Below, in pieces: positions 26,106 to 35,002 of a stretch of DNA of 36,990 nt. The stretch spans positions 1-36,990 of the forward strand of contig CANQCF010000013.1 of assembly GCA_947589505.1 (NCBI GenBank), written 5' to 3'. Position numbers and translations under genes: made by a program. The notes beneath the pieces are model-generated. The model was not told the origin of the DNA, searched no databases, and saw only the letters and a program-made list of their open reading frames with translations. The DNA is from an uncultured Acetatifactor sp. GTDB lineage: Bacteria > Bacillota > Clostridia > Lachnospirales > Lachnospiraceae. Every line of letters starts with the position of its first letter. Position 1 is the first letter of the stretch.

Positions 26106-27449
26106 ATGGCGGAAAAAGAACCCAGTTCGCAAAGCGATTTTATGATAGAAAAGATAAAAGAACGTCCGATCAACAAGACGAAACTGTTCCGCCGGACGGT
26201 GATCACCATCGCCATGGCGGTTATTTTCGGTCTGGTGGCGTGCTTTACCTTTTTTACCCTGGAGCCGGTGCTCAGCAATTGGATGAACCCGAAGGAAGAG
26301 CCGCCCCAGGTCTACTTCCCGGAGGAGACGGAGGAGATATCCCCGGAGGAAATGCTTTCTGACAACAATACTGCTGAGAGCTCTTCGGATCCTTCACAGG
26401 AATCCCCGGAAGATTCGGAAGGACTGGTTCTGGAAGAGGAGCAGATCCAGGAGATCCTATCGGAAGTCAGCCTGGACCTGAGCAATTATACCCAGCTTTA
26501 CACGGCATTGGCGGAATATGCCCAGAGTCTTCAGAAGACCTTGGTGACGCTGACAGGGATTTCTTCCCGGGTGGATTGGTTCAATGACGTCGATGAAAGC
26601 GAAAACCGGTCTTCAGGGGTGATCATCGCAAACAATACCAAAGAACTTTTGATCCTGACGGATTTCACCCCGCTGGAAAAGGCGCAGCGGTTAAATGTGA
26701 CTTTCTACAATGGAGTGGAAACTACCGCAGAGTTGAAGCGCAGTGACAGCACTACAAACCTGGCAGTCGTCTCCGTACCTCTGGAAATTCTGCCGCAGGA
26801 TTTTCTGGAGAATATAGAAGTTGCAAAGACAGGCTCTTCCACAGCTCGGAATTTAGTTGGAAAGCCCGTTATCGCCATGGGAAACCCTATGGGAACCAGC
26901 AATTCCGTAGGCTATGGCGTAATTACGTCTGTCAGTGGACAGGTGTCGGAAACAGACGTAAATTACACGTTGCTGCAGACGGACATCGCGGGAAGCCCGG
27001 CGGCGGATGGCGTACTGTTTGATCTGCAGGGCAATATCCTGGGAATCATCACGAACGACCACAGCAATACCGGCATGCAGAATTTAATTACGGCTTATGG
27101 CATTTCCGACTTAAAAAAGCGAATGGAGAAACTTTCCAATGACGTTCCCTTTGCATATGCGGGCATTCGAATTACGTCAGTACCTCTGGGGGCTCATGAG
27201 GCTTTGAATATGCCTTATGGAGCATATGTAAGGGAAGTAATTATGGATTCACCTGCCATGAAAGCGGGGATCCGCCAGGGGGATGTGATCGTACAGCTGG
27301 CGGGTGTGGATGTCAAGAATGTCAGTGATTATGTTTCCATCATGAATTATCAGAAACCGGGGGATTCCATTGTCTTAAAGATTATGCGTCAGGCTCAGGA
27401 AGAATACAAGGAAATGGATCTTCAAGTTACATTGGAAGAATTGAAATAG
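26106..27449 (+). CDS. Membrane-anchored HtrA-like protein with PDZ domain, catalytic triad lost
   Basis: The 447-residue protein has a short basic cytoplasmic N-terminus, one membrane anchor (about 32-52), an acidic Glu/Ser/Pro linker to about 115, a trypsin-like fold (about 165-335) and a C-terminal PDZ domain (about 345-447; YAGIRITSVP, DSPAMKAGIRQGDVIVQL). It follows HtrA/DegP throughout, including VIAMGNPMGTSNSVGYGVIT. The three catalytic positions are changed: ILTDFTPL replaces ILTN-x-HVI (His to Thr188), DSTTNLAVV replaces the TDLAV Asp (Asn218), and SPAADGVLF replaces NPGNSGGPL (Ser to Asp301). It should bind but not cut peptides. yhaM follows after about 15 bases, so they are likely cotranscribed. 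Confidence 0.9.
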   Translation: MAEKEPSSQSDFMIEKIKERPINKTKLFRRTVITIAMAVIFGLVACFTFFTLEPVLSNWMNPKEEPPQVYFPEETEEISPEEMLSDNNTAESSSDPSQESPEDSEGLVLEEEQIQEILSEVSLDLSNYTQLYTALAEYAQSLQKTLVTLTGISSRVDWFNDVDESENRSSGVIIANNTKELLILTDFTPLEKAQRLNVTFYNGVETTAELKRSDSTTNLAVVSVPLEILPQDFLENIEVAKTGSSTARNLVGKPVIAMGNPMGTSNSVGYGVITSVSGQVSETDVNYTLLQTDIAGSPAADGVLFDLQGNILGIITNDHSNTGMQNLITAYGISDLKKRMEKLSNDVPFAYAGIRITSVPLGAHEALNMPYGAYVREVIMDSPAMKAGIRQGDVIVQLAGVDVKNVSDYVSIMNYQKPGDSIVLKIMRQAQEEYKEMDLQVTLEELK

Positions 27450-27463
27450 AAGAGAGGATAATT

Positions 27464-28414
27464 ATGAAGTATATCAACGAGTTCAGGGAAAACGACAGGA
27501 TCAGCGATATTTATCTCTGCAAGCACAAACAGTCCGCCGTGACAAAGAACGGAAAGACTTATGAAAACGTGGTATTACAGGATAAGACGGGCACCATAGA
27601 CGCGAAGGTCTGGGAGCCCAACAGTCCCGGGATTGCGGATTTTAGCGACATGGATTACATAGAAGTGGTTGGAGAGGTCAACAGTTTCATGGGAAGCCTT
27701 CAGGTAAATGTTAAGAGGATCCGTGTCTGCCGGGATGGAGAATATCAGCCCTCAGACTATCTGCCTGTGAGCGAAAAAAATATCGACAACATGTATGGAG
27801 AACTGCTGGGCTTTGTGAACAGCATCGAAAACGCCTACCTGAAACAGCTTTTGAAGAGCTTTTTTGTGGAGGATGAGGGCTTTGTTAAGGCATTTAAGCA
27901 GTCCTCTGCCGCAAAAGCGGTCCACCATGGCTTTGTGGGGGGCCTTCTGGAGCACACCTTAAGCGTGACGAAACTCTGCGATTACTATTGCGGAGCTTAC
28001 CCGATCCTGAAGCGGGACCTGCTCCTTGCCGCCGCTATGTGCCACGATATCGGAAAGACAAAGGAACTCTCCCTTTTCCCCGTCAATGATTACACCGACG
28101 ACGGGCAGTTCCTGGGACATATCGTCATAGGCTCCCAGATGGTTGCGGAAAAGGCGGCCCAGATCCCTAATTTTCCCCATCAGATCCTTTTGCAGCTGCA
28201 GCACTGTATCCTCGCCCATCACGGAAAGTATGAGTTCGGTTCTCCAAAGCTGCCCGCCGTGATCGAGGCGGTCGCCCTGAATTATGCGGACGACACGGAC
28301 GCGAAGCTGGAGACCTTCAAAGAAATTTTGAACAACAACGCCGGGAGATCGGAATGGCTGGGGTATAACCGCCTGTTTGAGTCCAATCTGAAACCCACAA
28401 AGCTGGATTATTAA
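27464..28414 (+). CDS. yhaM: YhaM-type 3'-5' exoribonuclease (OB fold and HD domain)
   Basis: The 316-residue protein starts with an OB-fold nucleic-acid-binding domain (about 1-90; DRISDIYLCKHKQSAVTKNG, then LQDKTGTIDAKVWEP), followed by an HD phosphohydrolase domain with HHGFVGGLLEHTLSV, AAAMCHDIGKTKEL and CILAHHGKYEFGSPKLP. The metal ligands, including the HD pair at about 195, are present. This arrangement matches B. subtilis YhaM, a Mn2+-dependent 3'-5' exonuclease trimming RNA and single-stranded DNA. Length (about 314 in YhaM) also fits. It sits 14 bases after the HtrA-like gene. A 171-base gap with no clear signal then leads to rlmD. Confidence 0.88.
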   Translation: MKYINEFRENDRISDIYLCKHKQSAVTKNGKTYENVVLQDKTGTIDAKVWEPNSPGIADFSDMDYIEVVGEVNSFMGSLQVNVKRIRVCRDGEYQPSDYLPVSEKNIDNMYGELLGFVNSIENAYLKQLLKSFFVEDEGFVKAFKQSSAAKAVHHGFVGGLLEHTLSVTKLCDYYCGAYPILKRDLLLAAAMCHDIGKTKELSLFPVNDYTDDGQFLGHIVIGSQMVAEKAAQIPNFPHQILLQLQHCILAHHGKYEFGSPKLPAVIEAVALNYADDTDAKLETFKEILNNNAGRSEWLGYNRLFESNLKPTKLDY

Positions 28415-28585
28415 GTAAGCAGCGCCAAACACTTTTTAGAAAAAATAACACTCCAGGGCTTAAGAAATGGGATCATGAAGAGGAATCAGCCGGTACAACA
28501 TGCAACCTTTTTTAAAAGATGATAGGAAACCCTGGGATATGGAATAAGAAGGAGTCATTATACAGAACTGGAGAGAGAAAACCCG

Positions 28586-30385
28586 ATGGATGAGTATAAG
28601 AAAAACGATCTCGTGACGCTGACCATTGAGGATATCGGCTCCGAGGGGGAAGGCATCGGAAAGGCGGATGGGTTCCCCTTTTTTGTGAAGGACGCGGTTC
28701 CCGGGGATACCCTGATAGCCCGTGTCCTGAAGAGCAAAAAGACATATGCGTACGCAAAGACAGAGAAGGTGATCACACCTTCTCCTTTTCGTGTGGAGCC
28801 GCCCTGCGCTTTTCACAGACAATGCGGGGGCTGTCAGCTCCAAGCGATCCGTTATGAAAAGCAGCTGGAGTTTAAACAGCGCAAAATTATGCAGAACCTG
28901 GTCCGCATCGGCGGATTTTCCCCGGAGTTCGTCCAGGAGCGCATGGAAGAGATCATAGGGATGGATACGCCCCTCCACTACCGAAACAAGGCCCAGTATC
29001 CCGTGGGAACGGACCGCAATGGAAACCTCATCACCGGTTTTTACGCGGGCAGGACCCATGATATCATCGCCAACACGAACTGTCTCCTGGGGCCCCCGGA
29101 AAATCAGAAGATTCTAGAAGAGATCCTGGCATTCATGAGGGAGAACGGCATATCCGCCTATGATGAGAGGACGGGAGAGGGCCTGGTGCGGCATATCCTC
29201 ATCCGCAAAGGATTCACCAGCGGGGAGATCATGGTCTGTCTGGTGATCAATTATCAAGTAAAAGACCATAGAGCAGAGGCATTTTTCCAGGGACAGGAAG
29301 ACCTTATAAACCGTCTGAGCAGAATCCCGGGCATGGCCAGCATTTCCGTAAACATCAATACCGAAAGAACAAATGTGATCCTTGGCCGGAAGGTTTACAC
29401 CCTCTGGGGACAGCCCGCTATCTCCGACGTCATACATGTGCGCGACATGCAGAGGGAAGGCTTTCCCCTTACCGGGGACGAGCTGACCTTTAAGATCTCG
29501 CCCCTCTCCTTTTATCAAGTCAATCCCGTTCAGACGGAGAAATTGTACAGCCTGGCCCTGGAATACGCGGGACTTACCGGAAAAGAGACGGTCTGGGATC
29601 TGTACTGCGGCATTGGGACTATCTCCCTGTTTCTGGCCCGCAGGGCAAAACAGGTCTACGGTATCGAGATCATTCCCCAGGCCATCGAGGACGCCCGGGA
29701 AAACGCCCGCCGGAACAATATTACAAACGCGGAATTTTTCGTGGGAAAAGCGGAGGAAGTGCTGCCGGAGTTTTACGCCCGGAACAAAAATTTGAGTTTC
29801 GATATCCCTGCCGGCGGGGCGCAGGGACGGACTATGCAGCAGAAAGTCTTTCCGGATAACGAAGAATTTCTGCGCCCGGATGTGATCGTGGTAGACCCGC
29901 CCCGCAAGGGCTGCGACGCCGCCTGTCTCTCCACCATGCTGAAAATGCAGCCGGAGCGGATCGTCTATGTGAGCTGTGATTCCGCCACCCTGGCCAGAGA
30001 TCTGAAGATCCTCTGCGAGGGCGGGTACGAGATCCGGAAGATCCGGGGGGTGGACCAGTTTGGGATGACGGTGCATGTAGAAACGGTATGCTTATTGTCC
30101 AAACTCAATGTCGAACATCATATTGAGGTGGAATTAAATTTGGATGAGATGGATTTGACGGCGGCGGAGAAGAAGGCTAGTTATGAGGAGATTAAGACGT
30201 ATGTGCAGGAGCATAGCGGACTAAAGGTAAGTAATCTTTATATTGCGCAGGTTAAAAGGAAATGTGGGATTATTGAGAGGGAGAACTACAATAAGGCGAA
30301 GGCAGAAGGCGTGAAAGTGCCCAAGTGTCCGGAGGAAAAGGAAAAAGCGATTATAGATGCGTTAATGTACTTTCAAATGATTTAG
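28586..30385 (+). CDS. rlmD: 23S rRNA (uracil1939-C5)-methyltransferase RlmD with extra C-terminal module
   Basis: RlmD (RumA) methylates C5 of U1939 in 23S rRNA using SAM. The protein opens with a TRAM domain (about 5-60; IEDIGSEGEGIGKADGFPFF), then the iron-sulphur cysteine cluster PPCAFHRQCGGCQLQ, with NTNCLLGPP supplying a fourth Cys. The SAM fold has LYCGIGTISLFLAR; the substrate motifs are VVDPPRKGCD and VYVSCDSATLARDL with the nucleophilic Cys. The family normally ends at VHVETVCLLSKL, here residue 507. Residues 508-599 are an added module (YEEIKTYVQEHSGLKV, then LYIAQVKRKCGI) encoded from 30107 by clearly more AT-rich DNA than the rest of the gene. Related uracil methyltransferases (TrmA-like) cannot be fully excluded. 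Confidence 0.93.
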   Translation: MDEYKKNDLVTLTIEDIGSEGEGIGKADGFPFFVKDAVPGDTLIARVLKSKKTYAYAKTEKVITPSPFRVEPPCAFHRQCGGCQLQAIRYEKQLEFKQRKIMQNLVRIGGFSPEFVQERMEEIIGMDTPLHYRNKAQYPVGTDRNGNLITGFYAGRTHDIIANTNCLLGPPENQKILEEILAFMRENGISAYDERTGEGLVRHILIRKGFTSGEIMVCLVINYQVKDHRAEAFFQGQEDLINRLSRIPGMASISVNINTERTNVILGRKVYTLWGQPAISDVIHVRDMQREGFPLTGDELTFKISPLSFYQVNPVQTEKLYSLALEYAGLTGKETVWDLYCGIGTISLFLARRAKQVYGIEIIPQAIEDARENARRNNITNAEFFVGKAEEVLPEFYARNKNLSFDIPAGGAQGRTMQQKVFPDNEEFLRPDVIVVDPPRKGCDAACLSTMLKMQPERIVYVSCDSATLARDLKILCEGGYEIRKIRGVDQFGMTVHVETVCLLSKLNVEHHIEVELNLDEMDLTAAEKKASYEEIKTYVQEHSGLKVSNLYIAQVKRKCGIIERENYNKAKAEGVKVPKCPEEKEKAIIDALMYFQMI

Positions 30386-30449
30386 TGAAAGAAAATAAGT
30401 ACTATTGTTTCGGTTGAATGAACAACAGGGGACGAAAAATATAAAAATG

Positions 30450-30458
30450 TGATATAAT
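30450..30458 (+). promoter_or_regulatory. Extended -10 promoter for the DUF4062 gene
   Basis: TGATATAAT matches the TGnTATAAT extended -10 element, 44 bases before the start at 30503. No good -35 box is seen. It lies in an AT-rich gap (30386-30502). Confidence 0.55.
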
Positions 30459-30502
30459 ATAGAATTAAGATAAGATATTACTGAAAAAATAGAGGAAAGC
30501 AT

Positions 30503-31825
30503 ATGAATAAACCGAAAGTTTTTGTGAGTTCAACAATTTATGATTTTAAGGATTTGCGTTCTGCTTTAAAATATTGGTTAACAGAAAAAGGATATGAGGT
30601 CAGAATGTCAGAATGCAATGATTTTAAAAAAGATTCAAGACAAAATTCATATCAAGCGTGTTTAGATTCAATTAGAGAATGTGATTACTTTATTTTGCTG
30701 ATTGGTTCCAGAGCAGGAGGCATATATTCTCAAACTCCGTTGATAACAATCACACAAAAAGAATATCAGTATGCAAATGAGTTGGCACAGCAAGGTATAA
30801 TAAAAAAACTACTGATTTTTGTTAGAAAAAGTGTATGGGATATTCGAGAAGACAGAAAGTCATTACAAAGATATATTGAAAATGAATTATTAAAAGACGA
30901 GGATTTAAAAGATAAAGAAGAGCAATTAAAATTAATTACAAAACAACATAGCTCGATTATTAAAGATGCAGGAATAATTTTTGATTTTATTAATGAAGTG
31001 GCTAAAATTGATGAAATGAAAAGGGCAGTCCAGTCAGGAGAGGACTATCCACAAAGAAACTGGATTAATCAATTTGAAAATTATGAAGACATAATTAATG
31101 TTTTGAAAATTGAATTGTGTGCTGAGCACAATTTGGAAATGAAGAGATGGAATGAAATTTTAAAACAAGAAATTTCTGAAAATTTGGCAAGGATAAGTGC
31201 TTCTTCTAACCAAAAAGTATTTCCTTTTTTTACTTACGCAACATTAGCTAGAAAAAAATTGCCTAAAGAGTTTGGAAAACCATATGTTTTAAATTATAAT
31301 GAAATATTATGCCTAAGGGAATTTGCCGTGGCAGGAATATTGCAGGGAGCATTATTATCGTTAGAGGTAATTACAGCAGCAATAAATTCCGGAGTATATT
31401 TAAAATATAATAATCAAAAAGATAATTATAGTTCAGGAAATATTCAGAAAGCATTATTGGATATGTCGTTATCAATTAAGGGGTTAAAGCGACAAAGGCA
31501 ATTGTTTGGAGAAGAGAAAATTGTTGATATAATTAACAAATTTAATCAGATTCCAAAAGGAGCTTCAAGAGAATTTAATTCGGATGATATGCTTTTATTT
31601 GTGGTATATGCAGCTCATGATTATCAACATAATATATACCATTTATCTAAGTATTTATTGGGAGTTTTTGAGGGCCTTATTACAGATAATGAATACCCAT
31701 TTTTATATCAAGAAGGCGTATTTAAAAGTCTCAGAAATAACGATGAAAATGCTATTATATTACCTCAAGAAGCATATGAGGCATGTATTAATGAATTGAA
31801 AACGGAAAAGGGATATGACAACTAG
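30503..31825 (+). CDS. DUF4062-domain protein, probable defence gene
   Basis: The first about 95 residues form a DUF4062 domain: KVFVSSTIYDFKDLRSALKY, GYEVRMSECNDF, and SYQACLDSIRECDYFILLIG followed by SRAGGIY. This is a small alternating strand-helix fold I regard as TIR-like. The remaining about 340 residues look mostly helical and Lys/Glu/Asn-rich; I recognise no domain, only a late conserved-looking stretch VVYAAHDYQHNIYHLSKYLL. There is no membrane segment. The DNA is much more AT-rich than either the chromosomal genes before it or hsdM after it, suggesting separate transfer. It has its own extended -10 and lies 109 bases before hsdM. Domains of this family often occur in defence loci; its activity here is not known. 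Confidence 0.8.
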   Translation: MNKPKVFVSSTIYDFKDLRSALKYWLTEKGYEVRMSECNDFKKDSRQNSYQACLDSIRECDYFILLIGSRAGGIYSQTPLITITQKEYQYANELAQQGIIKKLLIFVRKSVWDIREDRKSLQRYIENELLKDEDLKDKEEQLKLITKQHSSIIKDAGIIFDFINEVAKIDEMKRAVQSGEDYPQRNWINQFENYEDIINVLKIELCAEHNLEMKRWNEILKQEISENLARISASSNQKVFPFFTYATLARKKLPKEFGKPYVLNYNEILCLREFAVAGILQGALLSLEVITAAINSGVYLKYNNQKDNYSSGNIQKALLDMSLSIKGLKRQRQLFGEEKIVDIINKFNQIPKGASREFNSDDMLLFVVYAAHDYQHNIYHLSKYLLGVFEGLITDNEYPFLYQEGVFKSLRNNDENAIILPQEAYEACINELKTEKGYDN

Positions 31826-31871
31826 TTGCAATGTATTTTCACAAAAAATTCATATGCGGTAATAGCGGGTT

Positions 31872-31899
31872 TTGTTACTTTGTAGCAAACTAATATAAC
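31872..31899 (+). promoter_or_regulatory. Candidate promoter for hsdMSR
   Basis: TTGTTA (31872-31877) and TATAAC (31894-31899) are 16 bases apart, about 35 bases before hsdM. TTTGTTA and TAGCAAA around 31871-31889 nearly form an inverted repeat over the -35, a possible operator. The gap from 31826 to 31934 holds nothing else. Confidence 0.4.
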
Positions 31900-31934
31900 G
31901 TATATTGTAATAGGTAAATATCGGAGAAAAAACA

Positions 31935-33758
31935 ATGGACAACAAAAGCATCAAAAAACTGGAAGCTGATCTTTGGGAATCGGCGGATTTGCTGAGAGCA
32001 GGATCGAAGCTGACATCCCAACAATATTGTATGCCGGTACTTGGTTTGCTATTCCTGAGATATGCATATAGCAGATTTAAGAAGGTTGAAGAAGAGATTA
32101 TGAAGGACAGACCTGTCCGGAATGGCCGCGTGATGCCTGTGGAAGCCTCAGACTTCGCTGAAAAGAGTGCTCTGTATCTTCCGAAGGAAGCACAGTATTC
32201 CTATCTGGTAAATCTGCCGGAGGATATCAAAGCTGCAAATATCGTAGCTGAGAACGGGCAGCAGATGAACAGTCTGGGTGAGGTTGTGAATCATGCGATG
32301 GAGCTGGTTGAGGCTCAATCTGAACAGTTGTCAGGTGTTCTTCCGAAAGAGTACACCAATTTCGCTGATGATCTGCTGGCAGAGTTACTGCGTATTTTTA
32401 ACAATAATGCTCTTGACGATGTGGGCGGCGATGTGATCGGACGCATCTATGAATATTTTCTCAGTAAGTTTGCGCCGGTGGTGGCCTCTGATGATGGTGT
32501 GTTCTTTACACCGAAGTCTTTGGTAAAAATGATTGTAAATATTTTAGAACCGACTTCCGGTGTTCTAGCGGACATTGCCTGCGGTAGCGGCGGTATGTTT
32601 GTGCAATCTGGCGATTTCGTCAATAGTAAGGGAATGTCAGCCAATAAGACTATGACGTTTTATGGGCAGGAGAAGGTTGAATATAATGCACAGCTCTGTC
32701 TCATGAATATGGCAGTTCACGGACTGACTGGTGTAATCAAGTCCGGAAATGAAGCCAATACTTTCTATAATGATGCACATAATCTGGCTGGATGTTGCGA
32801 TTATGTGATGGCGAATCCTCCCTTCAATGTGGACAAGGTAAAAGCGGAAGCAGCTCAAAATGCAGGAAGGTTGCCATTTGGGCTACCAGGCGTGAACAAG
32901 GCAAATGAAGTTGGCAATGCAAACTATTTGTGGATCTCATATTTCTATGCTTATCTGAATGAAACCGGAAGAGCCGGTTTTGTTATGGCATCTTCGGCAA
33001 CAGACAGTCAGGGAAAGGACAAGGATATCCGAGAGCAGCTTGTCAAGACCGGTCATGTAGATGTCATGATCAGCGTTGGTAATAATTTCTTTTACACAAA
33101 GAGCTTGCCTTGCAGTCTGTGGTTCTTCGACAAGGGAAAAGCAGAAGACATTAAAGACAAGGTGTTGTTTATCGATGCCAGGAATTATTTCACGGTTGTA
33201 GATCGTACCCTCAATGAATGGAGCGACTGGCAGCTGAAAAACATGAATGCCATTGTGTGGCTGTATCGTGGAGAAACTGAAAAGTACCAGCAGCTTATAG
33301 AGGAATACCATGCTGTTCTGGGAGATGGTGGTTTTGAAGCAATCCTTCATGCCCAGGAGGATTACATTAAAGCACTGCGAAGCGAAGCTAAGGCAACTGT
33401 AGATGTTGCGGCAAAGAAGGATAAGAAAAAAATTCAGGCAGAATACGATGAGAAAGTAGCCGAGCAGGAAGAACGGCTCACGATAGCCAAAGAGGCCGTA
33501 TGGCTTTACAATAAATTTGGCGATGGAGAGTATCAGGATATTCCTGGATTTTGCAAGATTTCTGATCAGACAGAAATTAAAGAAAAAGGCTGGTCATTGA
33601 CTCCAGGTGCATATGTTGGTGTTGCTCCGATCGAGGATGACGGTGTTGATTTCCATGAACGTATGGATGAGATACATGAAGAATTATTGAAGCTTCAGGA
33701 AAAGAGTAACCGACTGATGGATACCATCTCACAGAACATGAAGGAGATGGGAATATGA
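31935..33758 (+). CDS. hsdM: Type I restriction-modification system, DNA methyltransferase subunit HsdM
   Basis: HsdM is the adenine methyltransferase of type I systems and, with HsdS, protects host sites. The 607 residues begin with the helical HsdM N-domain (LEADLWESADLLRAGSKLTS, VLGLLFLRYAYSRF). The N6-adenine methyltransferase fold shows FTPKSLVKMIVNIL, SAM motif DIACGSGGMFVQSG (213-226) and catalytic NPPF at 294-297. A charged coiled coil (about 465-530) and C-terminal helix would contact HsdS. Length is slightly above average. The stop overlaps the hsdS ATG (ATGA), so translation is coupled. GC is higher than in the preceding DUF4062 gene, pointing to a separate origin. Confidence 0.96.
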   Translation: MDNKSIKKLEADLWESADLLRAGSKLTSQQYCMPVLGLLFLRYAYSRFKKVEEEIMKDRPVRNGRVMPVEASDFAEKSALYLPKEAQYSYLVNLPEDIKAANIVAENGQQMNSLGEVVNHAMELVEAQSEQLSGVLPKEYTNFADDLLAELLRIFNNNALDDVGGDVIGRIYEYFLSKFAPVVASDDGVFFTPKSLVKMIVNILEPTSGVLADIACGSGGMFVQSGDFVNSKGMSANKTMTFYGQEKVEYNAQLCLMNMAVHGLTGVIKSGNEANTFYNDAHNLAGCCDYVMANPPFNVDKVKAEAAQNAGRLPFGLPGVNKANEVGNANYLWISYFYAYLNETGRAGFVMASSATDSQGKDKDIREQLVKTGHVDVMISVGNNFFYTKSLPCSLWFFDKGKAEDIKDKVLFIDARNYFTVVDRTLNEWSDWQLKNMNAIVWLYRGETEKYQQLIEEYHAVLGDGGFEAILHAQEDYIKALRSEAKATVDVAAKKDKKKIQAEYDEKVAEQEERLTIAKEAVWLYNKFGDGEYQDIPGFCKISDQTEIKEKGWSLTPGAYVGVAPIEDDGVDFHERMDEIHEELLKLQEKSNRLMDTISQNMKEMGI

Positions 33759-34960
33759 AGAAACAAAAGTATAAAATGCAAGAGATATACGAGGGATTAT
33801 ATGATGGCCCGCATGCCACACCCCCGGTAAGTAACAGCGGGGCAGTCTTTCTTGGCATATCCAATATCACCCCCGATGGTCATATTGATTATTCGGATAT
33901 CAGGTATATTAATGAGATTGATTTGCCTAAGTGGACAAAAAGAGTAACCCCCAAAGGTGGCGATATTGTTTTCTCATATGAAGCTACGCTAAATTTGTAT
34001 GCAATTATTCCGGAGGGATTTTGGGGATGCCTTGGCAGAAGGATGGCACTTATCCGTCCCGATGAATCAAAGGCTCTGGGAAAATATCTGTATTACTATT
34101 TTTATTCAGATGAGTGGAGAGCAACTATTGCCGAGAACACTATTGCGGGCTCAACGGTAGATAGGATACCAATAGCGAAATTTCCAGAGTTTCCTATCAC
34201 ATTACCGGATTTGTCTGTGCAGAAAAAGATAGCCGATGCTTTATCAGTATATGACGATTTGATTGAGAACAATCAGAAGCAAATCAAATTACTGGAGGAA
34301 GCGGCACAGAGACTGTATAAGGAATGGTTTGTGAATTTTCGTTTTCCTGGATATGAGAATGTAGAGATAATTGATGGTATGCCAGAGGGTTGGCATAAAG
34401 ATGCCGTAGATTCAAGGATATCATTGTTGAGCGGGTATGCCTTTAAAAGTAGTGAGTTTGTTGAAAACGGACAATATAAGATTGTGACAATTAAGAATGT
34501 TAAAGATGGAGATTTTGATGGTAACAATGTGAGTCTGATGGATGAAATACCTTCAAAGATGCCTAAACATTGCATACTTACAGAGAAAGATATACTCTTA
34601 TCGCTTACGGGAAATGTTGGTCGAGTATGTTTGGTTTATGGAGATAAGTATTTGTTGAATCAACGTGTAGCAAAATTGAAATCGGACATACCAGGGTTTG
34701 CATATTGCCTTTTTAGAAGCAAAGATATGTTTGACGAAATGAATAATCTGGCAAATGGTGCGGCGCAGCAAAATCTGAGTCCGATTAGAACAGGAAAAAT
34801 AGAAATTTGTTTTCCGCCGGAAGATCTTATTCAACGATTTGAAATTATGGTTAGGCCAATAATTGATCAAGTGATTGAGCTTAATAAGATGAATGTTTTA
34901 TTAACTGAAGCCCGCGACCGCCTGCTTCCTAAGCTGATGTCAGGTGAAATAGAACTGTGA
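33755..34960 (+). CDS. hsdS: Type I restriction-modification system, specificity subunit HsdS
   Basis: HsdS carries two target recognition domains that read the two halves of a split DNA target. The 401 residues show TRD1 (about 1-155), the central conserved helices (KKIADALSVYDDLIENNQ, EEAAQRLYKEWFVNFRFPGY), TRD2 (about 210-370), and the C-terminal helix ending LTEARDRLLPKLMSGEIEL. The second TRD is encoded by more AT-rich DNA than its surroundings, as expected for exchange of TRDs. It overlaps hsdM by four bases and hsdR follows after 42 bases. No second hsdS or inverted copy is in the window, so phase variation by inversion is not supported here. Confidence 0.94.
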   Translation: MKKQKYKMQEIYEGLYDGPHATPPVSNSGAVFLGISNITPDGHIDYSDIRYINEIDLPKWTKRVTPKGGDIVFSYEATLNLYAIIPEGFWGCLGRRMALIRPDESKALGKYLYYYFYSDEWRATIAENTIAGSTVDRIPIAKFPEFPITLPDLSVQKKIADALSVYDDLIENNQKQIKLLEEAAQRLYKEWFVNFRFPGYENVEIIDGMPEGWHKDAVDSRISLLSGYAFKSSEFVENGQYKIVTIKNVKDGDFDGNNVSLMDEIPSKMPKHCILTEKDILLSLTGNVGRVCLVYGDKYLLNQRVAKLKSDIPGFAYCLFRSKDMFDEMNNLANGAAQQNLSPIRTGKIEICFPPEDLIQRFEIMVRPIIDQVIELNKMNVLLTEARDRLLPKLMSGEIEL

Positions 34961-35002
34961 GGTCAGTATAAACCATGGATAATTACAAGGAGGGCATCCT
35001 TT

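Noticed and set aside
28460..29059. A 199-codon minus-strand frame between yhaM and rlmD
   Set aside because: Most of it is antisense to the rlmD TRAM and iron-sulphur regions; no domain or start signal supports it.
29114..30076. A 320-codon minus-strand frame opposite rlmD
   Set aside because: It lies wholly inside rlmD, whose motifs are intact, and the translation resembles no family I know.
33755..34960. Phase-variable hsdS by inversion
   Set aside because: Only one hsdS is present, with no invertase gene or inverted partial copy in the window; hsdR follows directly.
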